48,697 bases of DNA from positions 1 to 48,697 of the forward strand of contig PWWI01000316.1 of NCBI GenBank assembly GCA_003561535.1. Reading direction: 5' to 3'. The position numbers and the translations under genes were made by a program. The DNA comes from Nitriliruptoraceae bacterium (lineage in GTDB: Bacteria > Actinomycetota > Nitriliruptoria > Nitriliruptorales > Nitriliruptoraceae). Position 1 is the first letter of the stretch. Every line of letters starts with the position of its first letter. Shown one piece after another: positions 16,812-24,604 of this stretch. The notes below the pieces were generated by a model. That model worked only from the letters and a program-made list of their open reading frames with translations. It was not told where the DNA came from and did not search any database.

Positions 16812-17453
16812 GTGGAGGAACTCATCATCGGGCTGCTGGCCGTGGCGGTCGGCTTGCTGCTGTGCTTCGCGGGTTACGCCGCGCTGCGACTGGTCATCGC
16901 CATCTGGGGGGCGTTCGCCGGGTTCCTGCTCGGTGCGGGCCTCGTGGCCACCTTCACCGGTGAGGGGTTCCTCGGCACGCTGCTCGGTTGGGGGGTGGGC
17001 GCGGTCCTCGCCCTGGCGTTCGGGCTGATCGCCTACCTGTACTACGCCGTGTCGGTCGTGATCGGGATGGCGGCGATCGGTTTCTCGCTTGGTTCCACCG
17101 CCATGCTGGCACTCGGCGTGTCGTGGACCTGGCTGATCGTCCTGGCCGGCGTCGCCGTCGGGGTACTGCTCGCCTTCCTCGCGATCGCCGGGGACCTCCC
17201 GATGCTGCTGCTGGCCATCCTGGGCGCCTTCGCCGGCGCGAGCGCCACGATCGGCGGGCTGCTGCTGTTGCTCGGGATCCTCGACCGAGGCGACCTCGCC
17301 TCGCCGGAGACCACCGCGACCCTGGAGCTGGGCTGGTGGTGGAGCGCCGCCTACCTCGCCCTGGCCGTCGCCGGCCTGGTCGTGCAGCTGCGCTCCGTCG
17401 AGGCCCGGCGCGGCACGCTCCGCGACGGCTGGAGAGGGACCGCCACCGCCTGA
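16812..17453 (+). CDS. DUF4203/TMEM198-like membrane protein, 213 aa
   Basis: Seven closely packed hydrophobic segments rich in Gly and Ala, starting with LIIGLLAVAVGLLLCFAGYA and including RLVIAIWGAFAGFLLGAGL and LLAILGAFAGASATIGGLLLL. The repeated 'G-A-F-A-G' turn pattern is typical of DUF4203 proteins, whose function is unknown. GTG 16812 is chosen over upstream in-frame starts because GGAGG at 16800-16804 sits seven bases before it. The tail RSVEARRGTLRDGWRG is basic and probably cytoplasmic. A branched hairpin follows. Confidence 0.7.
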   Translation: MEELIIGLLAVAVGLLLCFAGYAALRLVIAIWGAFAGFLLGAGLVATFTGEGFLGTLLGWGVGAVLALAFGLIAYLYYAVSVVIGMAAIGFSLGSTAMLALGVSWTWLIVLAGVAVGVLLAFLAIAGDLPMLLLAILGAFAGASATIGGLLLLLGILDRGDLASPETTATLELGWWWSAAYLALAVAGLVVQLRSVEARRGTLRDGWRGTATA

Positions 17454-17466
17454 CTGAGCGAACCAC

Positions 17467-17495
17467 CCCGGTTGGGTGAGCCACCCACCCCCGGG
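17467..17495 (+). terminator. Hairpin terminator after the DUF4203 gene
   Basis: TGGGTG (17473-17478) pairs with CACCCA (17482-17487) around a three-base loop; CCCGG (17467-17471) and CCGGG (17491-17495) extend the stem beyond an internal bulge. Confidence 0.5.
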
Positions 17496-17501
17496 CTGGC
17501 C

Positions 17502-17507
17502 TACCGT
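17502..17507 (+). promoter_or_regulatory. Candidate -10 box (TACCGT)
   Basis: CTACCGT directly after the hairpin, 65 bases before ATG 17573. Confidence 0.35.
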
Positions 17508-17572
17508 CGCGCCGGCCGACAGCACGAAGCCGGACGGCATCGCATCGGCCCCGGTGCGTGAGGAGGGATGGG

Positions 17573-19936
17573 ATGCAGACCCGGGGCGCCCGCTACCTCG
17601 TGTCCGCGCCGGACCAACCCCGTGTACGGCGGGCCGGTGACGTCACCAGCGTCCTCGGTGGCGGGCTGCTCCTCCTCTGGGCGGTGGTGAACCGGGAACG
17701 GCTCGGACCGCTCAACCGCGCGCTGGCGGAGCTGGTGGACGTGCTGCCGAGCTGGAGCTTGGAACCGCTGTCGGTCGTGTACTCCTTCGGCTTCGTCTAC
17801 GGCGTCGTGGTCCTGGTGCTGCTGCTGGCCGGTGGCCGGGCCAATCGGGACGCGCTGCGCGACGTGGTCGTGGCGCTGGTGCTGGCCGCGACGATCGGGG
17901 TCGTGCTCGTGCGGCTCTTCCACGGAGGGTGGCCCTACATCATCCCGGAGCTCGGGATCTCCACTCCCGAACGACAGACGCCGGTGTTCCGCATCGCGGT
18001 CACCACCGCGTTGCTGGTCGCGGCCTCCCCCCACCTGGTCCGACCCTTCCGGCGGGTGGGCTGGGCCATCGTGGCGCTCGCGGTGCTGGCCGGGTCCGGA
18101 CTGGGCTTCGGACTCCCGAGCGATGCGGTCGGGGCGGTCGGGGTCGGGCTGATCGCCGCCGGGGCGACCTTCCTGTTGCTCGGGGCACCGAGCGGCCTGC
18201 CGGATCGCGCCACGATCGCCGACGCGATGGACCGGCTGGGTGTGCCCGTCACCGACCTACGCTTCCCGCCGTCGCGCTCCTGGGGGGTGCGACGGGTCCT
18301 GGCGACGACCACCGCCGGCACGCCCGTGCTGGTGAAGGTCTACGGCCGTGATGCCACCGACCAGCAGCTGCTGGCGAAGCTGTGGCGGACCCTGTGGTAC
18401 CGGGAGGAGCGCCGCACCTTCACCTTCTCCCGGCTGCAGAGCGTCCAGCACGAGGCGCTGGTCACCCTGTGGGCGGCTCGCGCGGGAGTGCCGGTCCCCG
18501 AGGTGCTGACCGCCGGGCGGGCCAGCGACGAGATCGCGCTGCTGGCGGTGACCGCCGGTGGGACGCGGCTCGACCGCCTTCCCCCCGAGCAGCTCAGCGA
18601 CGCGCTCCTCGAGGAGCTGTGGGACCACGTGGCCCGGCTCCACCAGGCCGGTATCGCGCACGGCTGGCTCGATGCGTCGTCGTTCCGGGTGGTCGACGGA
18701 CGGATCGAGCTCCACGACCTCAGCGCCGGGACGATCAGCGCGACCGCAGCGGACCGCGCCCGCGACGTCGTCGAGCTGCTGTTCTCCACCGCCGCGCTGG
18801 TCGGCCCCGACCGGGCCGTCGCGGCCGCTCGGGCCGGGCTCGGCGACGACGCCCTGGTGGCCGCGCTGCCCTACCTCCAGCTCCCGGCCCTCGACGCGGC
18901 GACCCGGGCCCGGGCCGACGATCCCAAGGCGCTGCTGCGCGACCTCATTGGCACCCTCACCGAGACGCTCGGGCACGAGCCGCCCGAGCGGGTGGAGCTG
19001 CGCCGGATCTCGCCCCGCACCCTGGTGTTCGCCGTGCTCGGCATCGTGGCAGCCCTGGCCATCGTGCCCATGATCGGCGGCATCGATCTGGCCTCGGTGG
19101 CGGCCGAGCTCTCTGACGCCACCTGGTCGTGGTTGCTCTTCGCCTGGGTCATCGGCCAGGCGGTGTTCGTCACCGAGGCCACCTCGATGGCCTTCGCCAA
19201 CACCGCCTCGGTGCCCTTCCGGCCCCTCGTCGTGCTCCAGATCGGCGCGAAGTTCATCGGGGTCGCCACCCCGGGGGTCACAGGCACGGTGGCAGCCAAC
19301 GCTGCCTTCCTGTCACGGTTCGGGGTGTCACGGGCAGCCTCGCTCACCCAGGCGACGATGGACAGCGTCGGCGGCATCCTCGTCGAGGTGGTGGTCCTCG
19401 TCCTTGCCTTCACCTTCAGCGACCTCGACCTGGGGGTCGACCTCGGCGGCACGGACCTGGCCGTCGGGCGCCTGGGGATGGTCCTGCTCGCCGTCGTGGC
19501 CACCGCGGTGCTGGTCGTCGCACGGATCCCGAAGCTGAGGGCGCCCGTGGTGGCGATCCTGAACACCATGTGGGAGGCCGCCCGCGGCGTCGTCGCCGAC
19601 CCCGTCCGGGCGCTCGGCATCCTCGGCGGCAACCTCGCCACCCGCGTGGTCCGCGCGCTGGTGCTCTGGTTCGTGCTCGTCGCCCTGGGCCAGCAGCTCG
19701 GGCTGGCGGTGGTGCTGGTCGTGGTCATCGCGACCGGGATACTGCAGGCGGTGGTGCCGGTCCCCGGTGGCATCGGCGTGTCGGAAGCGGTGATGACCGG
19801 CTTCCTGGTCGCCCTCGGGGTCCCGGAAGCGGCCGCCTTCGCCGCCACCGTCGCCTACCGCTTCGTGGTGTTCTACCTACCGATCGCCCAGGGTGCGGTC
19901 GCGATGGTGTGGCTCAGCCGGCACGACTACCTGTGA
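17573..19936 (+). CDS. Membrane protein with kinase-like middle domain and lysylphosphatidylglycerol-synthase-type (flippase-like) C-terminal domain, 787 aa
   Basis: Three parts. Residues about 20-220 hold six hydrophobic segments. Residues about 240-470 resemble an aminoglycoside-phosphotransferase/kinase-like fold: LVKVYGRDATDQQLL (possible nucleotide Lys), a stretch ending in VARLHQAGIAHGWLDASSFRVVDGRIELHDLSAG. The usual catalytic HGD is HGW here, while the metal Asp of HDLSAG remains, so it may be a pseudokinase. Residues about 480-787 are an LPG_synthase_TM/YbhN-like bundle (GAKFIGVATPGVTGTVAANAAFLSRFG, VVPVPGGIGVSEA), a fold related to lipid flippases. AGGAGG at 17561-17566 favours ATG 17573 over GTG 17558. 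Probably handles a polyprenyl or phospholipid substrate; not certain. Convergent with the hydrolase gene. Confidence 0.82.
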   Translation: MQTRGARYLVSAPDQPRVRRAGDVTSVLGGGLLLLWAVVNRERLGPLNRALAELVDVLPSWSLEPLSVVYSFGFVYGVVVLVLLLAGGRANRDALRDVVVALVLAATIGVVLVRLFHGGWPYIIPELGISTPERQTPVFRIAVTTALLVAASPHLVRPFRRVGWAIVALAVLAGSGLGFGLPSDAVGAVGVGLIAAGATFLLLGAPSGLPDRATIADAMDRLGVPVTDLRFPPSRSWGVRRVLATTTAGTPVLVKVYGRDATDQQLLAKLWRTLWYREERRTFTFSRLQSVQHEALVTLWAARAGVPVPEVLTAGRASDEIALLAVTAGGTRLDRLPPEQLSDALLEELWDHVARLHQAGIAHGWLDASSFRVVDGRIELHDLSAGTISATAADRARDVVELLFSTAALVGPDRAVAAARAGLGDDALVAALPYLQLPALDAATRARADDPKALLRDLIGTLTETLGHEPPERVELRRISPRTLVFAVLGIVAALAIVPMIGGIDLASVAAELSDATWSWLLFAWVIGQAVFVTEATSMAFANTASVPFRPLVVLQIGAKFIGVATPGVTGTVAANAAFLSRFGVSRAASLTQATMDSVGGILVEVVVLVLAFTFSDLDLGVDLGGTDLAVGRLGMVLLAVVATAVLVVARIPKLRAPVVAILNTMWEAARGVVADPVRALGILGGNLATRVVRALVLWFVLVALGQQLGLAVVLVVVIATGILQAVVPVPGGIGVSEAVMTGFLVALGVPEAAAFAATVAYRFVVFYLPIAQGAVAMVWLSRHDYL

Positions 19937-19949
19937 CCTCGGGGCGCGT

Positions 19950-20152
19950 CGGGGTGGGGATCCGGCCAGCCGTGGCCGGCTGCTCACCCCGCAGCCACCA
20001 GGGTGGCCACGTCGGGGTGCCACCCCAGCCGCCGCTGACCGACCCGCTACTCCGCCCCCGCCGGGGTGGGGATCCGGCCGGCGGTGGCCGGCTGCTCACC
20101 CCGCAGCCACCAGGGTGGCCACGACGGGGTGCCACCCCAGCCGCCGCTGGCC
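19950..20152. repeat. Two direct 91-bp repeats plus a partial third in a convergent intergenic region
   Basis: 19950-20040 and 20062-20152 match at all but about four positions, offset by 112 bases. Each unit has internal complementary blocks (GGGTGG, CCACCC-like and GGCCGGC pieces) and can fold into hairpins. A shorter, diverged copy continues to about 20205, into the end of the minus-strand hydrolase gene. It may serve as a two-way terminator. Confidence 0.85.
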
Positions 20153-20188
20153 GGTTGCTCACCCCACACGCCGCCGCTGGCCGACTGG

Positions 20189-21457
20189 CTACCCCGCACG
20201 CCGCCTCTCGGCGAGCACGGCGCTCAGCACCGAAGCCACCTCGGCGTCCCGAGGCAGCCGGACGTGGCTCGCGTCGACGGTGGTGACCCGGGCAGGTCCT
20301 GTGCCCTCGATCCGGCGCCATCGGCCCACGCCCGTGGCGGAACTCGAGCGCACCAGCGCGTCGCCGAGCACCGCGTTGAGCGGGTGGCCGGAGTGCGGGT
20401 GGAGCCGACCGACGACGAGGTGGTGGCGCGCCCCCACGAGCCACGGAGCATCGACCGGTCGCCCCGTCAGCAGCCCGTCCACCCGACCCTCCGGCCACGC
20501 GGCTGTCTCGGTGGTCCCGAACCGCAGGTCCTTGATCCCCTGGGACCGCCCGTCCAACAGCGCACCGATCGGGGCGGCGTGCCGGGAGGTCCGGCGCAAC
20601 GTCCAGCTCGTGACGTTGGCGACCTTCTCCAGCCACGACCCCAGGTGGGGGGTGCCGAGGTAGAGGAGATCGCCGAGCCGGTCCAACCACCGCGCCCCCC
20701 GGGCGACCGCCGCCGCGCAGGCCGCGCGCGCCAGCAGCCCGCCCATGGAGTGCCCGACGAGGGTGAGCGAGGCCAACGGGACCGGCCACGACGTGACCAC
20801 CGCCTCCATCGCCGCGTCCAGGTCGCGGCCGTTGCGCTCGATGGTGCGGCCGGTGGCGTAGCGCACGAGCAGCGGGGTCGCCCCGGACGCCTCGACGGCC
20901 GCTGGCAGGCAGACGGCCCGCTCGTCGGTCGGGAACCAGACCTGCTCGGTGTCCACCAGACCGTGGACGAACACCACCAGATGGGGCCCAGCCATCGGCA
21001 CGGCTGCCGCCAGCTCCTCCGGCGCCACCGGCCCCGACCGACCGGGGTAGCGCAGCGACAGCTCCTCCTCGAACGCCGGCGCCACGGACAGCAGCTCCGG
21101 TGACAGCACGCCCTGGGCGATGGCCCGCGCCTTGATGGCGGCGCGGGACGGCGGTGGCGACGCGGTCGGGGTGGCCTCGCCGTCCGCCGTCGCAGCGGCA
21201 CGACCATGCGGGAACTGACAAGCGGCGGCGGCCACCTCTCCCGCGCCTCGCAGTCCCAGTCGGACGGCCCGGTAGGCCCCAGCGGACACGGCGTCGGTGT
21301 AGCGCTGCACGGGCCGACCGAGCGGGCCCAGCCACCGGTAGACGCTGTCGCTGACGGCCCGGTGGACGCCCTCGACCGCGGTGACGACGACCTGGTCGGC
21401 CACCGCCGCCGTCAACCTCGACCATGAGGCGGCAGCGGTTCCGACCCTCTCGGTCAC
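20189..21457 (-). CDS. Alpha/beta-hydrolase, lipase/PGAP1-like, 422 aa
   Basis: The central domain begins LVVFVHGLVDTEQVWFP (oxyanion region), then LTLVGHSMGGLLARAA with the nucleophile elbow GHSMG, and LGDLLYLGTPHLGSWLEK, a segment typical of triacylglycerol lipases and PGAP1-like esterases. A likely catalytic His is in TTVDASHVRLPRD near the C-terminus. The first 150 residues are helical and rich in Ala and Arg (VHRAVSDSVYRWLGPLGRPVQRY) with no signal peptide; similar N-terminal regions occur in cytoplasmic actinobacterial esterases. The GTG at 21457 has AGGAG upstream at good spacing. The C-terminus runs into the repeat region described above. Confidence 0.85.
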   Translation of the reverse strand: MTERVGTAAASWSRLTAAVADQVVVTAVEGVHRAVSDSVYRWLGPLGRPVQRYTDAVSAGAYRAVRLGLRGAGEVAAAACQFPHGRAAATADGEATPTASPPPSRAAIKARAIAQGVLSPELLSVAPAFEEELSLRYPGRSGPVAPEELAAAVPMAGPHLVVFVHGLVDTEQVWFPTDERAVCLPAAVEASGATPLLVRYATGRTIERNGRDLDAAMEAVVTSWPVPLASLTLVGHSMGGLLARAACAAAVARGARWLDRLGDLLYLGTPHLGSWLEKVANVTSWTLRRTSRHAAPIGALLDGRSQGIKDLRFGTTETAAWPEGRVDGLLTGRPVDAPWLVGARHHLVVGRLHPHSGHPLNAVLGDALVRSSSATGVGRWRRIEGTGPARVTTVDASHVRLPRDAEVASVLSAVLAERRRAG

Positions 21458-21513
21458 CTCGGCTCCTCGCTCCCGGCCGTTCGGACGATAGTGCCGAACG
21501 ACCTTCTGCGTCG

Positions 21514-21527
21514 ATGACTAATGTCAT
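21514..21527. promoter_or_regulatory. Short inverted repeat ATGAC-N4-GTCAT
   Basis: Five-base arms around TAAT in the divergent region between the lipase-like gene and the small membrane protein; a possible regulator site for either. Confidence 0.28.
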
Positions 21528-21564
21528 GCGGACACGGGTCGGATGCGCGTCAATGAGCGGTACG

Positions 21565-21593
21565 GTCACCTTTACGGTTCCGCACAAGGTGAC
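21565..21593. promoter_or_regulatory. Inverted repeat GTCACCTT-N13-AAGGTGAC
   Basis: Perfect 8-bp arms separated by 13 bases (centre-to-centre 21 bases, two helical turns), 108 bases before ATG 21701. The spacing fits a dimeric regulator on one DNA face; an RNA hairpin is the other reading. Confidence 0.42.
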
Positions 21594-21700
21594 GCGCCGA
21601 GGCGACGGGCCTCGACGAGAGCTCGCGAGATCGGCTCGACCGCACCCGCATCGACGACGCCACGTCGTCATCCCATCCGCACCACGATCAGGGAGAGACC

Positions 21701-22123
21701 ATGTCCAACCGCACACTCGCATCCGTCGGGTCCATCACGCTCGGCATCCTGCTGATCCTCGGCAGCGTCGGGACCTGGGTGCTGGTCAGCACCACGCTGT
21801 CCGACCAGAACATCACCACACCCGAGGACGCGGTCTGCCTGCCGGACACCGAGGTGAACGGCCCGTTCTCGGCGTACTGCCAGGCAGAGACCATCGACCG
21901 CAACGTCCGCGAGATCACCGGCGGTCTGACCTACGCCGAGCTGCCGCGCGACGACGAGCGGCGAGGGACGGCGCAGAACGCCGCGTTCCTGCAGGCCTCG
22001 CTGTTCACGTCCGTGCTGGCCTTCGGGGTCGCCGCGATGGCCTTCGGCATGGGGGGCATCTTCATCCTCATCGGGCTGGGCATGCGCGACGTCAAGGAGC
22101 AGTTGGCCTCGGACACGCGGTAG
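21701..22123 (+). CDS. Two-helix membrane protein of the family often mislabelled 'aromatic ring-opening dioxygenase LigA', 140 aa
   Basis: Layout: hydrophobic helix at residues 11-33 (ITLGILLILGSVGTWVLV), an outside loop of about 60 residues with ITTPEDAVCLP, VNGPFSAYCQAE and TGGLTYAELPRDD, then a second helix at about 104-130. The loop motifs match a widespread actinobacterial family that databases often call LigA dioxygenase; nothing in it resembles a ring-cleaving enzyme, so I reject that name. Two loop cysteines (in AVCLP and AYCQA) could form a disulfide outside the membrane. The ribosome site AGGGAGA precedes the ATG. A strong hairpin follows. Confidence 0.72.
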   Translation: MSNRTLASVGSITLGILLILGSVGTWVLVSTTLSDQNITTPEDAVCLPDTEVNGPFSAYCQAETIDRNVREITGGLTYAELPRDDERRGTAQNAAFLQASLFTSVLAFGVAAMAFGMGGIFILIGLGMRDVKEQLASDTR

Positions 22124-22147
22124 TCACCGCCGGACGCCGGTGGGCGT

Positions 22148-22202
22148 CACGACCACGCTGCGCGGGCGGCGGGACCGGAGACGGTCCCGCCGCTCGGTCG
22201 TG
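22148..22202. terminator. Strong two-way hairpin terminator with a GAGA tetraloop
   Basis: GCGGCGGGACCG (22166-22177) and CGGTCCCGCCGC (22182-22193) pair perfectly around GAGA; three more pairs extend it to 22163 and 22196 with one G-U. Outer arms CACGACC (22148-22154) and GGTCGTG (22196-22202) add a second stem. It lies between convergent genes. Confidence 0.8.
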
Positions 22203-22251
22203 TGCGGTCACACGTCGCGATCACGCTCGCCTCAGGCGGACCCTCACGCCC

Positions 22252-22755
22252 TCACCTGCCGGGATGGTGCACGCGGTGGGGACCCCACGACCACCGCTGC
22301 ACGATCGGCTGGATCTGCCACGGGTGGGCGACGGCCCGCAGCACCGAGATCGTGGCGACGAGCACCACGCCGGCGGTCCCGGCCGCCGACAGCAGCATCA
22401 CCCCGGACAGGAACGCGGCGACCACTGAGACGGCCCCGAAGCTGACGATCGCGTCGAAGGGCACCTGCCGGCACCGGCGGGTCAGCACGACCGCGCCGAT
22501 CACCCGGCCCATCGACAGCGCGGAGGCCACGGTGACACCGAAGAGCAGGAACAGCCCCGAGGTGGCGGTCACCTCCGTCCAGCCGCCACCCGCCAGCACC
22601 AGCTCGACCAGTAACGCCGCCCCGAGGGTGACCGACACCACCTCGACGACCCCGGCGACCGGGGTGCGGCGCGCCGGGTCCCGCAACCGCCACGCCAGCG
22701 TCAGCAGCGCGAGCGCCGTCACCAGTGGGATCGTCACCTCGAACCGCGTCACCAT
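22252..22755 (-). CDS. Small multi-pass membrane protein, 167 aa
   Basis: About four hydrophobic segments are visible: VTIPLVTALALLTLAWRL, VVEVVSVTLGAALLVELVL, LFLLFGVTVASALSMGRVIGAVVL and VSVVAAFLSGVMLLSAAGTAGVVLVATI, in order through residues 6-140. The last 25 residues are Trp/His/Arg-rich (WQIQPIVQRW, HRVHHPGR). No family recognised. GCGGAGGCGG precedes ATG 22755; GTG 22752 is spaced even better and could be the true start. The longer start at 22815 is less likely. Divergent from dusB. Confidence 0.55.
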   Translation of the reverse strand: MVTRFEVTIPLVTALALLTLAWRLRDPARRTPVAGVVEVVSVTLGAALLVELVLAGGGWTEVTATSGLFLLFGVTVASALSMGRVIGAVVLTRRCRQVPFDAIVSFGAVSVVAAFLSGVMLLSAAGTAGVVLVATISVLRAVAHPWQIQPIVQRWSWGPHRVHHPGR

Positions 22756-22835
22756 CCGCCTCCGCAACTCTCGCCTGCTGCCCGCCGCAACCCAGGATGC
22801 CACCTCGACGTCCACGACGGGCGCCCGATCGGCGG

Positions 22836-22841
22836 TAGCGT
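22836..22841 (+). promoter_or_regulatory. Candidate -10 box (TAGCGT) for a leaderless or near-leaderless dusB mRNA
   Basis: The box ends nine bases before ATG 22851 and there is no ribosome site between (CCTATTGGC). A start 6-8 bases after the -10 box would fall at or next to the initiator ATG. Confidence 0.4.
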
Positions 22842-22850
22842 CCTATTGGC

Positions 22851-24011
22851 ATGCCGACCACCTCCGCGCCGACCCACCGCCCCAGGCTGACCCTGGGACG
22901 TCTCGAGCTGTGGCCGCCGGTGGTGCTCGCTCCCATGGCGGGTGTGACCAACGTCGCCTTCCGATCGCTGTGCCGGCGTCACGGCGGCGGGCTGTACGTC
23001 TCGGAGATGGTGGGAGCCCGAGGTCTGCTCGAGGGTGACGCCCGCTCGCGGCTGAAGGCCGCCTTCGGTCCGGACGAGACGCCGCGCTCGATCCAGCTCT
23101 ACGGGACCGACCCGGCCGACACCGCGGCGGCGGTCCGGCTCCTGGTGGCGCCGGAGGCCGACAGCGCCCGAGCCCCGGTCGACCACATCGACCTCAACTT
23201 CGGGTGTCCCGCGCCCAAGGTGACCCGTCACGGTGGAGGGGCGGCGCTGCCCTGGCACACCGACCTCTACGCCGACATCGTCGCGATGGCGGTGGCCGCC
23301 GCCGGTGAGGTGCCCGTCACCGTCAAGCTGCGGCTGGGCATCGACGACGCGCACCTGACCTACCTGGAGGCCGGTCGCATCGCCGAGGACCTGGGCGTCG
23401 CCGCCGTCGCGCTGCACGCCCGCACCGCCGAGGACCGCTACGGCCCGCCGGCCGCCTGGGAGCACATCGGCCACCTGGTGGACGCGCTCACGGTCCCCGT
23501 GCTCGGCAACGGCGACATCTGGGAGGCCGCCGACGCGCTGCGCATGCAGGCCGAGACCGGCTGCGCCGGCGTGGTCGTCGGCCGTGGGTGCCTGGGGCGC
23601 CCGTGGCTGTTCCGCGATCTGGCCGCTGCCTTCGACGGGCGCCCGATCCCACCTGCGCCCCGGCTCGGGGAGGTCGCCGACCTGCTCGTCGAGCACGCCG
23701 GGCTGCTGGCCGACCACCTCGGCACCACGACCGGGCTCCGGGAGCTGCGCAAGCACACCGGCTGGTACCTCCAGGGCTTCCCGGTCGGCAAGCCACTGCG
23801 GCGCGCGCTCCACCAGGTCAGCACCCTCGACGAGCTCCGGCACCTGCTGTCCGACCTCGACCGCGATCTCGCCTTCGACGAGTCGATCCGGCGGCAACCT
23901 CGGGGCCACACCACCCGGCCCAAGCGGGTGATCCTGCCGATGGGCTGGCTGGCGACCCGTTCCCACGGCACCAGCCGCTCCCCCGACGGCGCGGTGGTCT
24001 CCGGTGGCTGA
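22851..24011 (+). CDS. dusB: tRNA-dihydrouridine synthase, DusB type, 386 aa
   Basis: FMN TIM-barrel enzyme that reduces uridines in tRNA with NADPH. Marks: VVLAPMAGVTNVAFRSLCR at the start of the barrel, QLYGTDP, DLNFGCPAPKVTRHGGGAAL with the catalytic Cys119, VTVKLRLG, ALHARTAEDRYGPPAAWEHI and VLGNGDIWEAADA followed by VVVGRGCLGRPWLF for FMN phosphate binding. The C-terminal RNA-binding helical domain contains LRELRKHTGWYLQGFP. ATG 22851 lacks a ribosome site (see the box upstream). Its last eight bases overlap maf, a pairing that suggests one operon. Confidence 0.95.
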   Translation: MPTTSAPTHRPRLTLGRLELWPPVVLAPMAGVTNVAFRSLCRRHGGGLYVSEMVGARGLLEGDARSRLKAAFGPDETPRSIQLYGTDPADTAAAVRLLVAPEADSARAPVDHIDLNFGCPAPKVTRHGGGAALPWHTDLYADIVAMAVAAAGEVPVTVKLRLGIDDAHLTYLEAGRIAEDLGVAAVALHARTAEDRYGPPAAWEHIGHLVDALTVPVLGNGDIWEAADALRMQAETGCAGVVVGRGCLGRPWLFRDLAAAFDGRPIPPAPRLGEVADLLVEHAGLLADHLGTTTGLRELRKHTGWYLQGFPVGKPLRRALHQVSTLDELRHLLSDLDRDLAFDESIRRQPRGHTTRPKRVILPMGWLATRSHGTSRSPDGAVVSGG

Positions 24012-24594
24012 GCCACGGTTGGTGCTGGCCTCGGGGAGTCCTCGCCGGGCCGACCTGCTGGCCCGGCTCGGACTCGATCCCGAGATCCGGCCGGCCGCGG
24101 TCGACGAGACGCCGCTCGCCGGCGAACCGCCGCTGGAGCTGGTGGTCCGCCTCGCCGACGCGAAGGCCCGGGCCGTGCAGCACCCGACCGCCGACGAGGT
24201 CGTCCTGGCGGCCGACACGATCGTGGTGCTGGACGACCAGGCGCTCGGCAAGCCCCGCGACGACGCCGAGGCCGCAGCGATGCTCCGGCGGCTGTCGGGC
24301 CGGACCCACGAGGTCCTGACGGCGCTGGCGGTCCACCGGGGAGCACGGCACCACCGCACCACGGTGACCACCCAGGTGCGCTTCCGGGCGCTCACCGACA
24401 CCGAGGTGGCCTGGTACCTGGCGACCGGGGAGCCGCGGGACAAGGCCGGCGCCTACGCCCTGCAGGGCGCGGGGGCAGCGCTCGTCGACCACCTCTACGG
24501 GAGTGACACCAACGTGATCGGGTTGCCCCTGGCCGCCACGGTGCAGCTGCTGCGACGCGCCGGGCTGGACGTGCTGACGCCACCGGAGATCTGA
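24004..24594 (+). CDS. maf: Maf-family nucleoside triphosphate pyrophosphatase, 196 aa
   Basis: Housecleaning enzyme that hydrolyses non-canonical or pyrimidine nucleoside triphosphates to monophosphates. Marks are LVLASGSPRRADLL at residues 6-19, the acidic VDETPL, VLAADTIVVLDDQALGKPRD and GEPRDKAGAYALQGAGA with the base-contacting Lys and Gln; length is normal. The GTG start lies in the end of dusB. It ends ten bases from a convergent membrane protein gene. Confidence 0.95.
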   Translation: MAEPRLVLASGSPRRADLLARLGLDPEIRPAAVDETPLAGEPPLELVVRLADAKARAVQHPTADEVVLAADTIVVLDDQALGKPRDDAEAAAMLRRLSGRTHEVLTALAVHRGARHHRTTVTTQVRFRALTDTEVAWYLATGEPRDKAGAYALQGAGAALVDHLYGSDTNVIGLPLAATVQLLRRAGLDVLTPPEI

Positions 24595-24604
24595 GGGCGC
24601 AGGG

